DNA of 64,000 nucleotides from Leucobacter sp. Psy1 (GTDB taxonomy: Bacteria > Actinomycetota > Actinomycetes > Actinomycetales > Microbacteriaceae), in NCBI RefSeq assembly GCF_020096995.1, contig NZ_CP083692.1, forward strand, positions 1,984,001-2,048,000, read 5' to 3'. This document shows, piece by piece, positions 1-7,972 of this stretch. The notes below the pieces were generated by a model, which saw only the letters and a list, made by a program, of their open reading frames with translations, did not search any database and was not told where the DNA came from. The position numbers and the translations under genes are program-made. How positions within the stretch are numbered: position 1 is the stretch's first letter; each line of letters opens with the position of its first letter.

Positions 1-723
1 GCCCTCGTACGGGTACAGGCGCCCGCGGTCGACCTCGCAGATCCAGGTCGCGACATGATCGAGGAAGTACCGATCGTGCGTGACGGCCATGACCGCGCCG
101 GGGTACTTCGAGAGGTGCTGCTCGAGCCACAGCACGCTCTCCGCGTCGAGGTGGTTGGTGGGCTCGTCGAGGAGGAGCAGGTCCGGCTTCTCCAGCAGCA
201 GTTTGCAGAGCGCGACGCGACGCTTCTCGCCCCCGGAGAGATGCTTGACGATGGCGTCGGCCGGCGGGCAGCGCAGTGCGTCCATGGCCTGCTCGAGCTG
301 CCCCTCGAGCTCCCAGCCGTCGACGTGGTCGATGGCCTCCTGCAGCTCACCCATCTCGGGGAGGAGCTTGTCGTAATCGGCGTCGGGGTTCGCCATCTCA
401 GCCGAGATCTCGTTGAAGCGGTCCAGCTTCGCCTTGATGTCGCCCACGCCCTGCTCGACGTTCTCGAGCACGGTCTTCTCCTCGTCGAGCTCCGGCTCCT
501 GCATGAGGATGCCGACGGAGTACCCGGGAGTCAGGATCGCCTCACCGTTCGAGGGGGTGTCGAGACCGGCGATGATCTTCAGGATCGTGGACTTACCCGC
601 ACCGTTCGGGCCCACCACGCCGATCTTCGCCCCCGGCAGGATCGCCGTCGTCACATCATCGAGGATCACCTTGTCGCCGTGCGCTTTGCGCGCGCGCACC
701 ATCTGGAAAATGTACTCAGCCAT
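1..723 (-). CDS. ettA: EttA-type ABC-F ATPase, energy-dependent translational throttle protein (5' part only)
   Basis: Reads from ATG at 723 to the window edge, so about 241 N-terminal residues are visible and the stop lies outside. It begins MAEYIFQMVR, a hallmark of the EttA subfamily. The first nucleotide-binding domain is complete: Walker A GPNGAGKST near residues 38-46, signature LSGGEKRR, then Walker B LLLLDEPTNHLD and the switch histidine in AVTHDRYFLDH. There is no membrane segment, as expected for a soluble ABC-F protein that binds the ribosomal E site and gates the first elongation cycle according to ATP/ADP. The inter-domain P-site linker, which separates EttA from other ABC-F members, is not visible, so the subfamily rests on the N-terminus. 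Confidence 0.94.
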   Translation of the reverse strand, partial: MAEYIFQMVRARKAHGDKVILDDVTTAILPGAKIGVVGPNGAGKSTILKIIAGLDTPSNGEAILTPGYSVGILMQEPELDEEKTVLENVEQGVGDIKAKLDRFNEISAEMANPDADYDKLLPEMGELQEAIDHVDGWELEGQLEQAMDALRCPPADAIVKHLSGGEKRRVALCKLLLEKPDLLLLDEPTNHLDAESVLWLEQHLSKYPGAVMAVTHDRYFLDHVATWICEVDRGRLYPYEG

Positions 724-761
724 CCTGCCAGGATACCCTGTCGAGTCGGAGGATCGCCCCG

Positions 762-1280
762 TCACCAGTCGATCGGACGGGTCTCGCCGATCAGGCAGAC
801 GTCGTGATCCGGACCGATCGCGGGTTCGGCCTCCGCAGCGAATCCCCGACCCTCAGCAGCGACCTGGCCCAGAAGGCAGTCCGCACCGATGCGCACCGAT
901 ACGAAGATGCTGTCAGCGGCGTACCCCGTCTTCGACTCGTCGAAGCTCACGCTCATCGCGGCCTTGTCGAAGCCGGCCTCGGCGACGGCGTCGACGATCG
1001 GCCGCCCCTCGACCGGACCATCACCTGCGCTGTACTGCCGAAGGACCTCGGTGAAGTACGGGAGGTTCTCCTCCGCGGAGCCATCGGGAACGAACTGCGG
1101 CGCGGTCTCGGGTTCCGGCGGCGCGGTGCGCTCGGGGGTTCGAGGGCTCGGCCCTTCGAGCAGGAAGCAACCGGTCAGCGAGGTGAGCGCGGCCGCGACG
1201 GCACTCGCCGCCAGCACTCGTCGCACTCCGGAGATACGCCGAAAGCGCGACTCCGTACCCGCCAGAGAACTCTTCACCAC
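762..1280 (-). CDS. Small secreted lipoprotein, DUF6993-like
   Basis: A 172-residue protein with a basic N-terminus, a hydrophobic stretch (about residues 20-36) and lipobox LTGC, giving a lipidated Cys at about residue 38. A Pro/Thr/Glu-rich linker follows, then a compact domain of about 110 residues with two cysteines (GADCLLG and HDVCLIG) that could form a disulphide outside the cell. I recall this architecture as DUF6993 in Microbacteriaceae lipoproteins; the function is unknown. It starts GTG-GTG-AAG, and TAGACT lies 7 nt upstream of the first GTG, so the message may be leaderless. It lies downstream of no other minus-strand gene and is divergent from ssb. Confidence 0.75.
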   Translation of the reverse strand: MVKSSLAGTESRFRRISGVRRVLAASAVAAALTSLTGCFLLEGPSPRTPERTAPPEPETAPQFVPDGSAEENLPYFTEVLRQYSAGDGPVEGRPIVDAVAEAGFDKAAMSVSFDESKTGYAADSIFVSVRIGADCLLGQVAAEGRGFAAEAEPAIGPDHDVCLIGETRPIDW

Positions 1281-1287
1281 GCGATCG

Positions 1288-1293
1288 AGTCTA
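1288..1293 (-). promoter_or_regulatory. Candidate -10 box of a leaderless promoter for the lipoprotein gene
   Basis: TAGACT on the minus strand fits the actinobacterial TANNNT -10 consensus and ends 7 nt before the GTG start at 1280. No Shine-Dalgarno sequence fits between them, so transcription probably starts at or next to the start codon. Confidence 0.5.
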
Positions 1294-1427
1294 GAGGGAA
1301 ACGCCTGAGCGGCGAACCGCTCTCAATCCGTCCCCAGGCCCGGAGCAGCGGAGAACCCTCGGCAGCTCTCCACAGATCCGCTCTCAGAGCCCCACCCCTT
1401 GCGCGCGGCGCGGAGACTGGAAACGGA

Positions 1428-1466
1428 TCGAGCGGAGCGGCCGGCGTGGCGCACCGCTCCGCTCGA
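1428..1466. repeat. Perfect 13-bp inverted repeat upstream of ssb
   Basis: Arms TCGAGCGGAGCGG (1428-1440) and CCGCTCCGCTCGA (1454-1466) match perfectly around a 13-nt loop. The element lies between the divergent lipoprotein and ssb genes, 76 nt before the ssb start. No T-tract follows on either strand, so a classical intrinsic terminator is unlikely. A leader hairpin or protein-binding site for ssb is possible. The rest of 1294-1542 shows nothing else I recognise. Confidence 0.6.
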
Positions 1467-1542
1467 CCGGCGTCGTGGACGGACTCATCCCCGACGTCGA
1501 CGCCTTCCCGTTCCCTCCCGGCGCCACGAGACGAGGTTTTCC

Positions 1543-2028
1543 ATGAGCACTCCCATCAGCGTCATCGGCACGATCGCGACCGACCCCCGCTTCATGCATC
1601 CGGCGGGTGGAACGCCCCTCTGCTCCTTCCGCGTCGCAAGCAACGACCGTCGTTACGACCGCGAGCAGGGCGCATGGGTGGACGGCGAGACGAACTGGTT
1701 CGGGGTGACAGCGTTTCGCGGCCTGGCGGACCACGCGTCTCGGTCTCTGCGAAAGGGGGATCGCGTGGTGGTCGTCGGGCGCCTCCGCATTCGGCGGTGG
1801 GAGACCGATGAGCGCTCGGGCACCGCCGTCGAGGTGGATGCCGAGGCGCTCGGTCACGACCTGCGCTGGGGTGTCACCCAGTTCGCGAAACGGATCGGCG
1901 CTGCGGCCGACACACCGGATGAGGAGCGTCACCCCCGAACGGAGCCAGCCTCAGACCCGGCGTCGAGCACGGACTCCGCTCCCAGCGCAGCACTTCCGCC
2001 GGATCCGGTGGTGACGACTCCGTTCTGA
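1543..2028 (+). CDS. ssb: Single-stranded DNA-binding protein, short paralogue without an acidic tail
   Basis: A 161-residue protein that starts at ATG 1543 after ACGAGG, about 6 nt upstream. An in-frame upstream extension to 1399 is rich in Arg and Pro and does not look like protein. Residues 1-110 form the SSB OB-fold (ISVIGTIATDP, CSFRVASNDRR, ETNWFGVTAFRGLA, KGDRVVVVGRL). The tail is Pro/Ser/Thr-rich and ends VVTTPF. The usual DDDIPF-like acidic tip that recruits SSB partners is missing its acidic residues, which suggests a secondary paralogue (SsbB-type) rather than the replicative SSB usually found next to rpsF/rpsR. It ends 15 nt from convergent msrA. Confidence 0.88.
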   Translation: MSTPISVIGTIATDPRFMHPAGGTPLCSFRVASNDRRYDREQGAWVDGETNWFGVTAFRGLADHASRSLRKGDRVVVVGRLRIRRWETDERSGTAVEVDAEALGHDLRWGVTQFAKRIGAAADTPDEERHPRTEPASDPASSTDSAPSAALPPDPVVTTPF

Positions 2029-2043
2029 ACTCGCCGTGCTCGG

Positions 2044-2568
2044 TTAGCGCAGATACTCGCTGAACTGGGCCCGGATCTTGTTCACCTTGGGCACGGCGAC
2101 GGCGAGGCAGTATCCCTGGGTCGGGTTCTTCGCGAAGAAGTCCTGGTGATACTCCTCGGCGCGCGTCACCTCGCCCAGCGGCTCGATCGTCGTCACGATT
2201 TCCCCCGGCCACCATTCAGAAGCGCGCTCACGCGCCGCCTCGAAGAGGGCCCGCTGCTCATCATCGGCGGGGAACATCGCCGAGCGGTACTGGGTACCCA
2301 CATCCGCGCCCTGCCGGTTGAGCTGCGTCGGATCGTGCATGGTGAAGAACGCATCCAGCACGACCTGCGCCGGAAGCTCCGTCTCGTCGAACGTCACCTC
2401 GACGGCCTCGGCGTGACCGGTACCGCCCGTGCAAACTGACTCGTAGGTGGGATCGGGGGTCTGCCCGCCGGTGTAGCAGGAGACCACGCTCTCCACGCCG
2501 CGCATCTGACGGTAGGCCGCATCGAGGCACCAGAAGCACCCGCCTGCCAGAACGAACGTCGTCGACAT
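2044..2568 (-). CDS. msrA: Peptide-methionine (S)-S-oxide reductase MsrA
   Basis: A 174-residue cytosolic repair enzyme that reduces methionine S-sulfoxide in proteins. The catalytic motif GGCFWC is at about residues 8-13, followed by typical MsrA blocks (SCYTGGQTPDPTYESVCTGGTGHAE, shortened here to GTGHAE; then FFTMHDPTQLNRQGADVGTQYRS). The start at ATG 2568 gives MSTTFVLAGGCFWC. An ATG 30 nt further upstream would overlap nadE and add non-conserved residues. The start lies 2 nt after the nadE stop, so the two are probably co-transcribed and translationally coupled. The C-terminus ends in YLR; I see no MsrB fusion. Confidence 0.95.
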   Translation of the reverse strand: MSTTFVLAGGCFWCLDAAYRQMRGVESVVSCYTGGQTPDPTYESVCTGGTGHAEAVEVTFDETELPAQVVLDAFFTMHDPTQLNRQGADVGTQYRSAMFPADDEQRALFEAARERASEWWPGEIVTTIEPLGEVTRAEEYHQDFFAKNPTQGYCLAVAVPKVNKIRAQFSEYLR

Positions 2569-2570
2569 CG

Positions 2571-3413
2571 CTACCGATCCTCTCTCTCGCCCATCCACCA
2601 GGTATCGTCCGGTGCGACGGGCATCCGCCGTTTGTGCTCCGTCGCAGTGTACCGCCGCTCGAGGTTCTCGGCGACCGCGGTGTCCACCGTCTCCCCCTGC
2701 AGGTAGGCATCGATCTCAGCGTACGTGACTCCGAGGCTCTGCTCGTCGGACTGACCGGGATCATCATCGAGCAGATCGGCGGTGGGGGTCTTCTTCCAGA
2801 GCCGATCTGGGGCACCGAGGTGCTCGAGCATGGCGGCACCCTGCCCCTTGGTGAGGCCGGAGAGCGGGAGGACATCCGCTGCCCCATCGCCGTGCTTCGT
2901 GTAGAAGCCCGTCACGGCTTCAGCGGCGTGATCGGTGCCGATGACGAGGAGCCCGCGGTCTCCGGCAACCGTGTACTGCGCAACCATGCGCATCCGCGCC
3001 TTGACGTTCCCCTTGGTGAAATCGGTGACGGGCGCGCCGCTGCCCTCGGAGACGGCGGCGGTGATCTCGTCGACGGCCGAACCGATCGCGACCGTGATCG
3101 CCTCGTCCGGCCGGATGAAGTCGAGCGCCAGACGCGCGTCGTCCTCATCGTGCTGCTCGCGATACGGCAGCCGCACCGCGACGAATCGGGCCTCATGCCC
3201 CTCGGAGCGCAGCCGCTCTGCGGCGAGCTGCGTGATCCGGCCTGCGAGTGAGGAGTCCTGTCCGCCCGATATGCCCAGCACGAACCCGCGGGCTCCCGGC
3301 ACGGACCGCGCATAGTCCACGAGGAACCCGATGCGACGTTCGATCTCCGATTCCGGGTCGATGGCGGGCACGCTGCCGAGCGCGCTGATGATCTGCTGCT
3401 GCTCCGTTGACAT
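2571..3413 (-). CDS. nadE: Ammonia-dependent NAD+ synthetase
   Basis: A 280-residue enzyme that amidates nicotinate adenine dinucleotide to NAD+ using ATP and ammonia. The PP-loop is [12 protein letters not shown] (about residues 45-56), and the other conserved blocks are [37 protein letters not shown] and [19 protein letters not shown]. It has no N-terminal glutaminase domain, so it resembles the E. coli NadE type rather than the glutamine-dependent mycobacterial enzyme. I chose ATG 3413 (MSTEQQQ); a GTG at 3422 is possible. TAGGGT ends 7 nt before the ATG, so the transcript may be leaderless. The gene follows dnaE and precedes msrA on the same strand. Confidence 0.94.
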   Translation of the reverse strand: MSTEQQQIISALGSVPAIDPESEIERRIGFLVDYARSVPGARGFVLGISGGQDSSLAGRITQLAAERLRSEGHEARFVAVRLPYREQHDEDDARLALDFIRPDEAITVAIGSAVDEITAAVSEGSGAPVTDFTKGNVKARMRMVAQYTVAGDRGLLVIGTDHAAEAVTGFYTKHGDGAADVLPLSGLTKGQGAAMLEHLGAPDRLWKKTPTADLLDDDPGQSDEQSLGVTYAEIDAYLQGETVDTAVAENLERRYTATEHKRRMPVAPDDTWWMGEREDR

Positions 3414-3420
3414 GGTCTTC

Positions 3421-3426
3421 ACCCTA
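3421..3426 (-). promoter_or_regulatory. Candidate -10 box of a leaderless nadE promoter
   Basis: TAGGGT on the minus strand lies 7 nt upstream of the nadE ATG, in the 42-nt gap after dnaE. It matches TANNNT. It suggests nadE-msrA can be transcribed independently of dnaE. Confidence 0.4.
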
Positions 3427-3455
3427 GTCCCGTCGTGTTTCCGGTGCGTAACCGG

Positions 3456-6400
3456 TCACTGATCTTCAGCCGACATGAGGCATCGGGGCCCGAGGAGTCC
3501 CTTCAGCTCACCGAAGAGGTCCGTCGAGACCCGCACCGAGAACGGGATCTCGAAGACCCGAATTCCTGAAGCGGTCGCGAGGTTCAACCGCACCTCGCTG
3601 CTGCCCTGGTGCCGACGCAGCGTCTCCTTGAGGTCGTGCATCAGCGGTTCGGTCGCTCGATGGTCGGCGAGCGAGATCGTGAGGGTCTCATCGTCGTTCT
3701 GCGACGAGGTGTCGATCGGCTTCACCCCGTAGGCGTGCATCGACATGCCGTCGTCTCGGGAGTTGACCTTGCCGCGGATGGCGACGATGGTGTCGGGCTG
3801 CAGCTGACGCCCGAACTCGGTGTACGACTTGCCCATGAAGAGTGCTTGGATCTCGCCGGTGAAGTCCTCGATCGTGACCATGCCGTAGAGGTTGCCCGAC
3901 TTCGCGGTGCGGTGCTGCACGCTCGTGAGCAGCCCCGCGACCGTGACGATCTCGCCGTCGAAGTGCGAATCGGGATTCGTGATCTGCTCGACGCTCGCCG
4001 ACGCTTCTTTGGCGAGCACGGAGTCGAGGCCGCGCAGGGGGTGGTCGGAGACGTAGAGGCCGAGCATCTCGCGCTCGAATGCCAGTTTGTCCTTCTTGGT
4101 CCACTCCGGTCGGTCTGGCACCTGAGACTCGGCGACCGTATCGCCGCCCTGTTCGGCAGCTTCTGCGAACAGGCTGTCGAAGTCGAACCCGACGTTCCCG
4201 TTCTCCGCGTCCCGCTTCTGCTTCACGGCGCTCTCGACCGCGGTCTCGTGGATCTCCACGAGCGCCCGGCGGGTCGCTCGCATGGTGTCGAACGCTCCGG
4301 CTTTGATGAGCGACTCGATGGTGCGCTTGTTCAGCACCGGCATCGGTACCTGCTTCAAGAACTCGTGGAAGGTCTGGAAGTCGCCCTCCCGCTCCCTCGC
4401 CTGCCGGATTCCCTCGACAACGTGCACGCCGACGTTCCGGACCGCGCCGAGGCCGAACCTGATGTCGTCCCCGACCGCGGCGAAGTTGACCACGGAGGTG
4501 TTGACATCGGGCGGAAGCACCTTGATGCCCATCCGCCGACACTCGTTGAGATAGAGTGCGAGCTTGTCCTTGGAATCGCCGACGCTCGTGAGCAGCGCCG
4601 CCATGTACTCGGCCGGATAGTGCGCCTTGAGGTAGGCGGTCCAGTAGCTGACGAGTCCGTATGCGGCGGAGTGCGCCTTGTTGAACGCGTAGTCGGAGAA
4701 CGGGAGCAGGATGTCCCAGAGCGCCTTGACCGCACCGTCGGAGTATCCACGATCCTTCATTCCTTGCGAGAAGCCGGCGTACTGCTTGTCCAGCTCGGAC
4801 TTCTTCTTCTTGCCCATTGCGCGCCGCAGAATATCTGCTTGGCCGAGCGAGAACCCCGCGACCTTCTGCGCGATCGACATCACCTGCTCCTGGTAGATGA
4901 TGAGACCGTAGGTCGTGTCGAGGACGTCGCGCAGCGGTTCCTCGAGCTCCGGGTGGATCGGAGTGATCTCCTGCAAACCGTTCTTGCGGAGAGCGTAATT
5001 GGTGTGCGAGTCCGCGCCCATGGGGCCGGGCCGGTACAGCGCGAGCACCGCGGAGATGTCCTCGAAGTTGTCCGGCTTCATGAGGCGCAGCAGGCCGCGC
5101 ATCGGTCCGCCGTCCAGCTGGAAGACGCCGAGGGTGTCGCCCTTCGCGAGCAGGTCGTACGATGGCTGATCATCCAGCTCGAGCGTCTCGAGGTCGAGGT
5201 CCTCCTGGCGGTTCTCACGGATGTTCTCGATCGCATCGGAGATGATCGTCAGGTTGCGGAGCCCGAGGAAGTCCATCTTGATCAGGCCGAGACCCTCGCA
5301 CGTCGGGTAGTCGAACTGCGTGACGATCTGCCCGTCCTGCTCGCGCTTCTGCAGCGGGATGATGTCGATGAGCGGATCGCTCGACATGATGACGCCCGCA
5401 GCGTGCACACCCCACTGGCGCTTCAGCCCCTCGAGCCCGAGCGCGGTGTCGTAGACGAGTTTGGCCTCGGGATCCTCGGCGATGACGGTGCGGAACTCCG
5501 CAGCCTCCTTGTACCGCGGATGCTCAGGGTTGGTGATCCCGGCGAGTGGAATGTCCTTCGCCATGACCGCGGGGGGCATGGCCTTCGTCAGCTTCTCCCC
5601 CATGCCGAACGGGAAGCCGAGCACGCGGCTCGAGTCCTTGAGGGCCTGCTTGGACTTGATCGTGCCGTAGGTGACGATCTGGGCGACCCGCTCGTCGCCG
5701 TACTTCTCCGTCACGTACTTGATGACTTCACCGCGACGGCGATCATCGAAGTCGACGTCGAAGTCGGGCATCGAGACACGATCGGGGTTCAGGAATCGCT
5801 CGAAGATGAGTCCGTGCTGCAGAGGGTCGAGGTCGGTGATCCTCATCGCGTAGGCGACCATCGATCCCGCACCTGACCCACGGCCGGGGCCCACCCGGAT
5901 CCCGTTGTCCTTCGACCAGTTGATGAAGTCGGCGACGACGAGGAAGTACCCGGGGAAGCCCATCTGCACGATGACGCCGATCTCGTACTCGGCCTGCTTG
6001 CGCACCTCGTCGGGGATGCCGCTCGGATACCGGTAGTGGAGGCCGCGCTCGACCTCCTTGACGAACCAGCTCTCCTCGGTCTCCCCGTCGGGCACCGGGA
6101 AGTTCGGCATGTAGTTCGCCGAGGTGTTGAACTCGGTCGAGCAGCGCTCCGCGATGAGGAGCGTGTTGTCGCAGGCCTCCGGGAAGTCGCGGAAGAGGTG
6201 CCGCATCTCGGCGGCGGACTTCACGTAGTAGCCGCTGCCGTTGAACTGGAATCGGTTCGGATCGTCGAGGCGCGACCCCGACTGCACGCACAGCAGCGCC
6301 GAGTGCGCCTCGGCGTCGGCCTCGTGCACATAGTGGAGGTCGTTCGTCGCGACGAGCGGGATCTGGAGGTCTTTCGCGAGGCGCAAGAGATCGCTCTGAA

Positions 6401-7001
6401 CCTGCCGCTCGATATCGAGCCCGTGATCCATGAGCTCGCAGAAGAAGTTCTCCTTGCCGAAGATGTCCTGGAACTCGGCGGCGGCCTTGCGGGCCTCGTC
6501 GTACTGGCCGAGCCTGAGACGCGTCTGCACCTCTCCGGATGGGCATCCCGTCGTGGCGATGATGCCCTTGCCGTACGTCTGCAACAGCTCGCGGTCCATA
6601 CGCGGTTTGAAGTAGTACCCCTGGAGCGAGGCGTAACTCGACAGCCGGAACAGGTTGTGCATGCCAGCCGTAGATTCCGACAGCAGCGTCATGTGGGTGT
6701 ACGCGCCGGCACCCGACACATCATCGCCTGCGCCGTCGCCCCACTTGACGCGGGTGCGGTCGCTGCGGTGGGTACCCGGGGTGAGGTACGCCTCGATCCC
6801 GATGATCGGGTTCAGGCCCCGATCCTTCGCCTGCTTCCAGAAATCGAACGCGCCGAACGTGTTGCCGTGGTCAGTGACCGCGATGGCCGGCATGTTCTGC
6901 GCCACCACCGCGTCCATGAGATCGCCCACTCGCGCAGCACCATCGAGCATCGAGTACTCGCTGTGGGTGTGGAGATGTACGAAGCTGTCCCGGTTCGCCA
7001 A
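3456..7001 (-). CDS. dnaE: DNA polymerase III alpha subunit, replicative DnaE1
   Basis: A 1181-residue replicative polymerase. Residues 1-270 form the PHP domain with the metal-binding pattern intact (HLHTH at 9-13, TDHG at 43-46); in actinobacterial DnaE1 this domain is the proofreading exonuclease. The polymerase core follows, with GPGRGSGAGS at 371-380 and catalytic aspartates in PDFDVDFDD at 412-420. Further on are the finger region, a helix-hairpin-helix segment (LLTSVGDSKDKLALYLNECRRMGIKVLPPDVN region) and a C-terminal OB-fold (VTVAGLLTSVQHRTAKSG). The start is TTG 7001, preceded by GAGGAG at about 6 nt. Length is normal for DnaE1. A large inverted repeat lies in the upstream gap. Confidence 0.98.
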   Translation of the reverse strand: MANRDSFVHLHTHSEYSMLDGAARVGDLMDAVVAQNMPAIAVTDHGNTFGAFDFWKQAKDRGLNPIIGIEAYLTPGTHRSDRTRVKWGDGAGDDVSGAGAYTHMTLLSESTAGMHNLFRLSSYASLQGYYFKPRMDRELLQTYGKGIIATTGCPSGEVQTRLRLGQYDEARKAAAEFQDIFGKENFFCELMDHGLDIERQVQSDLLRLAKDLQIPLVATNDLHYVHEADAEAHSALLCVQSGSRLDDPNRFQFNGSGYYVKSAAEMRHLFRDFPEACDNTLLIAERCSTEFNTSANYMPNFPVPDGETEESWFVKEVERGLHYRYPSGIPDEVRKQAEYEIGVIVQMGFPGYFLVVADFINWSKDNGIRVGPGRGSGAGSMVAYAMRITDLDPLQHGLIFERFLNPDRVSMPDFDVDFDDRRRGEVIKYVTEKYGDERVAQIVTYGTIKSKQALKDSSRVLGFPFGMGEKLTKAMPPAVMAKDIPLAGITNPEHPRYKEAAEFRTVIAEDPEAKLVYDTALGLEGLKRQWGVHAAGVIMSSDPLIDIIPLQKREQDGQIVTQFDYPTCEGLGLIKMDFLGLRNLTIISDAIENIRENRQEDLDLETLELDDQPSYDLLAKGDTLGVFQLDGGPMRGLLRLMKPDNFEDISAVLALYRPGPMGADSHTNYALRKNGLQEITPIHPELEEPLRDVLDTTYGLIIYQEQVMSIAQKVAGFSLGQADILRRAMGKKKKSELDKQYAGFSQGMKDRGYSDGAVKALWDILLPFSDYAFNKAHSAAYGLVSYWTAYLKAHYPAEYMAALLTSVGDSKDKLALYLNECRRMGIKVLPPDVNTSVVNFAAVGDDIRFGLGAVRNVGVHVVEGIRQAREREGDFQTFHEFLKQVPMPVLNKRTIESLIKAGAFDTMRATRRALVEIHETAVESAVKQKRDAENGNVGFDFDSLFAEAAEQGGDTVAESQVPDRPEWTKKDKLAFEREMLGLYVSDHPLRGLDSVLAKEASASVEQITNPDSHFDGEIVTVAGLLTSVQHRTAKSGNLYGMVTIEDFTGEIQALFMGKSYTEFGRQLQPDTIVAIRGKVNSRDDGMSMHAYGVKPIDTSSQNDDETLTISLADHRATEPLMHDLKETLRRHQGSSEVRLNLATASGIRVFEIPFSVRVSTDLFGELKGLLGPRCLMSAEDQ

Positions 7002-7103
7002 TCGCGCTCCTCATTCGTCGCCCCTGGCCTGCCTGGCCGGACCCCACCAGGATACCTCTCGCCCCCGACAGCGCACGACGCGTCTGACACTCGGGCCGCC
7101 CGT

Positions 7104-7164
7104 GCCGAGAACGCAGTTCGTCCGGTTTCACGGCCGCTGAAACCTGACGAAACGCAGTCTCGGC
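7104..7164. repeat. 61-nt two-tier symmetric inverted repeat upstream of dnaE
   Basis: Outer arms GCCGAGA (7104-7110) and TCTCGGC (7158-7164) are perfect. Inner arms TTCGTCCGGTTTCA (7117-7130) and TGAAACCTGACGAA (7138-7151) pair over 14 bp with one C/T mismatch around the loop CGGCCGC. Between the tiers, both sides carry the same hexamer ACGCAG (7111-7116 and 7152-7157), so it reads as a direct repeat facing itself in an internal loop. There is no T-tract. It fills part of the 190-nt gap between the zinc-finger gene and dnaE. Its function is unknown. Confidence 0.8.
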
Positions 7165-7191
7165 GCGAGGCCACGCCTGCCGGCACGGAGT

Positions 7192-7542
7192 CTAGAGCCC
7201 GGCGCGCTCCGCGCACGGCACGCACCGATCTGCAAACGGCCGCGCCTCGAGGCGGGCCTCGGGAATGTCGCGCCCGCAATCGACGCAGACCCCGTACGTG
7301 CAGGCATCCCAGCGCGCGAGCGCGGCGGCGCTCTGCTCGGACTCGTCGATCGCCGCTTCGAGCAGACCGTGCAGACGCGACCACTCGGATGAGAGCGTCA
7401 CTCCCTCGGGGTCGTGCTCGTCATCGTCGGTTTCGCCAATGCGATCCCGAGTGAGCGCGGCGAGCGCCGCTCGCGTGCGCGCTTCTCGCTCTTGCGCCGC
7501 CTCGCGCAGGAGCATCAGGTCGGCTCGAGACGGCCCGCTCAA
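7192..7542 (-). CDS. TraR/DksA-type C4 zinc-finger protein
   Basis: A 116-residue protein. The C-terminal third is a C4 zinc finger with Cys at about 86, 89, 107 and 110 (CVDC and CVPC), the signature of the TraR/DksA family. The first 75 residues are a predicted helical hairpin. I do not see the DksA tip acidic motif, so a ppGpp-linked RNA polymerase role cannot be assumed. The start is TTG 7542, which overlaps the monooxygenase stop by 4 nt; ATG 7515 is an alternative and would remove nine residues. Translational coupling to the upstream gene is likely. Related small proteins are often found near lspA in Actinobacteria. Confidence 0.82.
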   Translation of the reverse strand: MSGPSRADLMLLREAAQEREARTRAALAALTRDRIGETDDDEHDPEGVTLSSEWSRLHGLLEAAIDESEQSAAALARWDACTYGVCVDCGRDIPEARLEARPFADRCVPCAERAGL

Positions 7543-7850
7543 TCGAGTTCGACGACCTCGAACTCGAGCAGATCCGCTCCGCTCGCCACGGGCTTGCGCG
7601 GTGCCTCCCCCTCGGGTGCGGCGTGCGCTGCAGTATTCTCTCGGGAGTCACGCCAGGCGATGAAGTCCTCCTCGGTCTCCCACCGGGTGACGACGAAGTA
7701 TCGGCGTTCGCCCTGCGTCGGCCTGAGGAGCTCGAAGCCGAGGAAACCAGGCGACCCGTCGACCGCGTGCTTGCGGGCGGCGAAGCGCTGCTCGAGTTCG
7801 GCACCTGATCCCTCGGGAACAGTGATGGCGTTGATCTTGACGACCGGCAT
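7539..7850 (-). CDS. Antibiotic-biosynthesis-monooxygenase (ABM) fold protein
   Basis: A 103-residue single-domain protein that begins MPVVKINAITVPEG and contains FELLRPTQGERRYFVVTRWETEEDFIAW, whose middle portion is typical of ABM/HmoB-type dimeric beta-barrel enzymes. Some relatives degrade haem (MhuD, IsdG) and many are of unknown substrate. The start is ATG 7850, with GAAAGGA about 6 nt upstream, and a longer reading frame upstream is not protein-like. The catalytic haem-degrader triad cannot be confirmed by eye, so the substrate is left open. Its stop overlaps the start of the zinc-finger gene. Confidence 0.8.
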   Translation of the reverse strand: MPVVKINAITVPEGSGAELEQRFAARKHAVDGSPGFLGFELLRPTQGERRYFVVTRWETEEDFIAWRDSRENTAAHAAPEGEAPRKPVASGADLLEFEVVELD

Positions 7851-7972
7851 GCGAGTCCTTTCGACGGTGAGCCTGGTATCCCGAGCGTAGACGCTCTGCC
7901 AGGGAACGAGGTGTTCGACGCGCATGAGCCCCCGCCGACGACCGGGCAAGATGGACAAGAATCCCGAAGGTT

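Noticed and set aside
1399-1542. N-terminal extension of the SSB gene to 1399
   Set aside because: The 48 extra residues are Arg/Pro-rich and cross the perfect inverted repeat; the ATG at 1543 has a ribosome site.
3609-5876. Long plus-strand reading frame (755 codons) opposite dnaE
   Set aside because: Composition is Arg/Val/Leu-rich with no motifs; it mirrors the third-position GC bias of dnaE.
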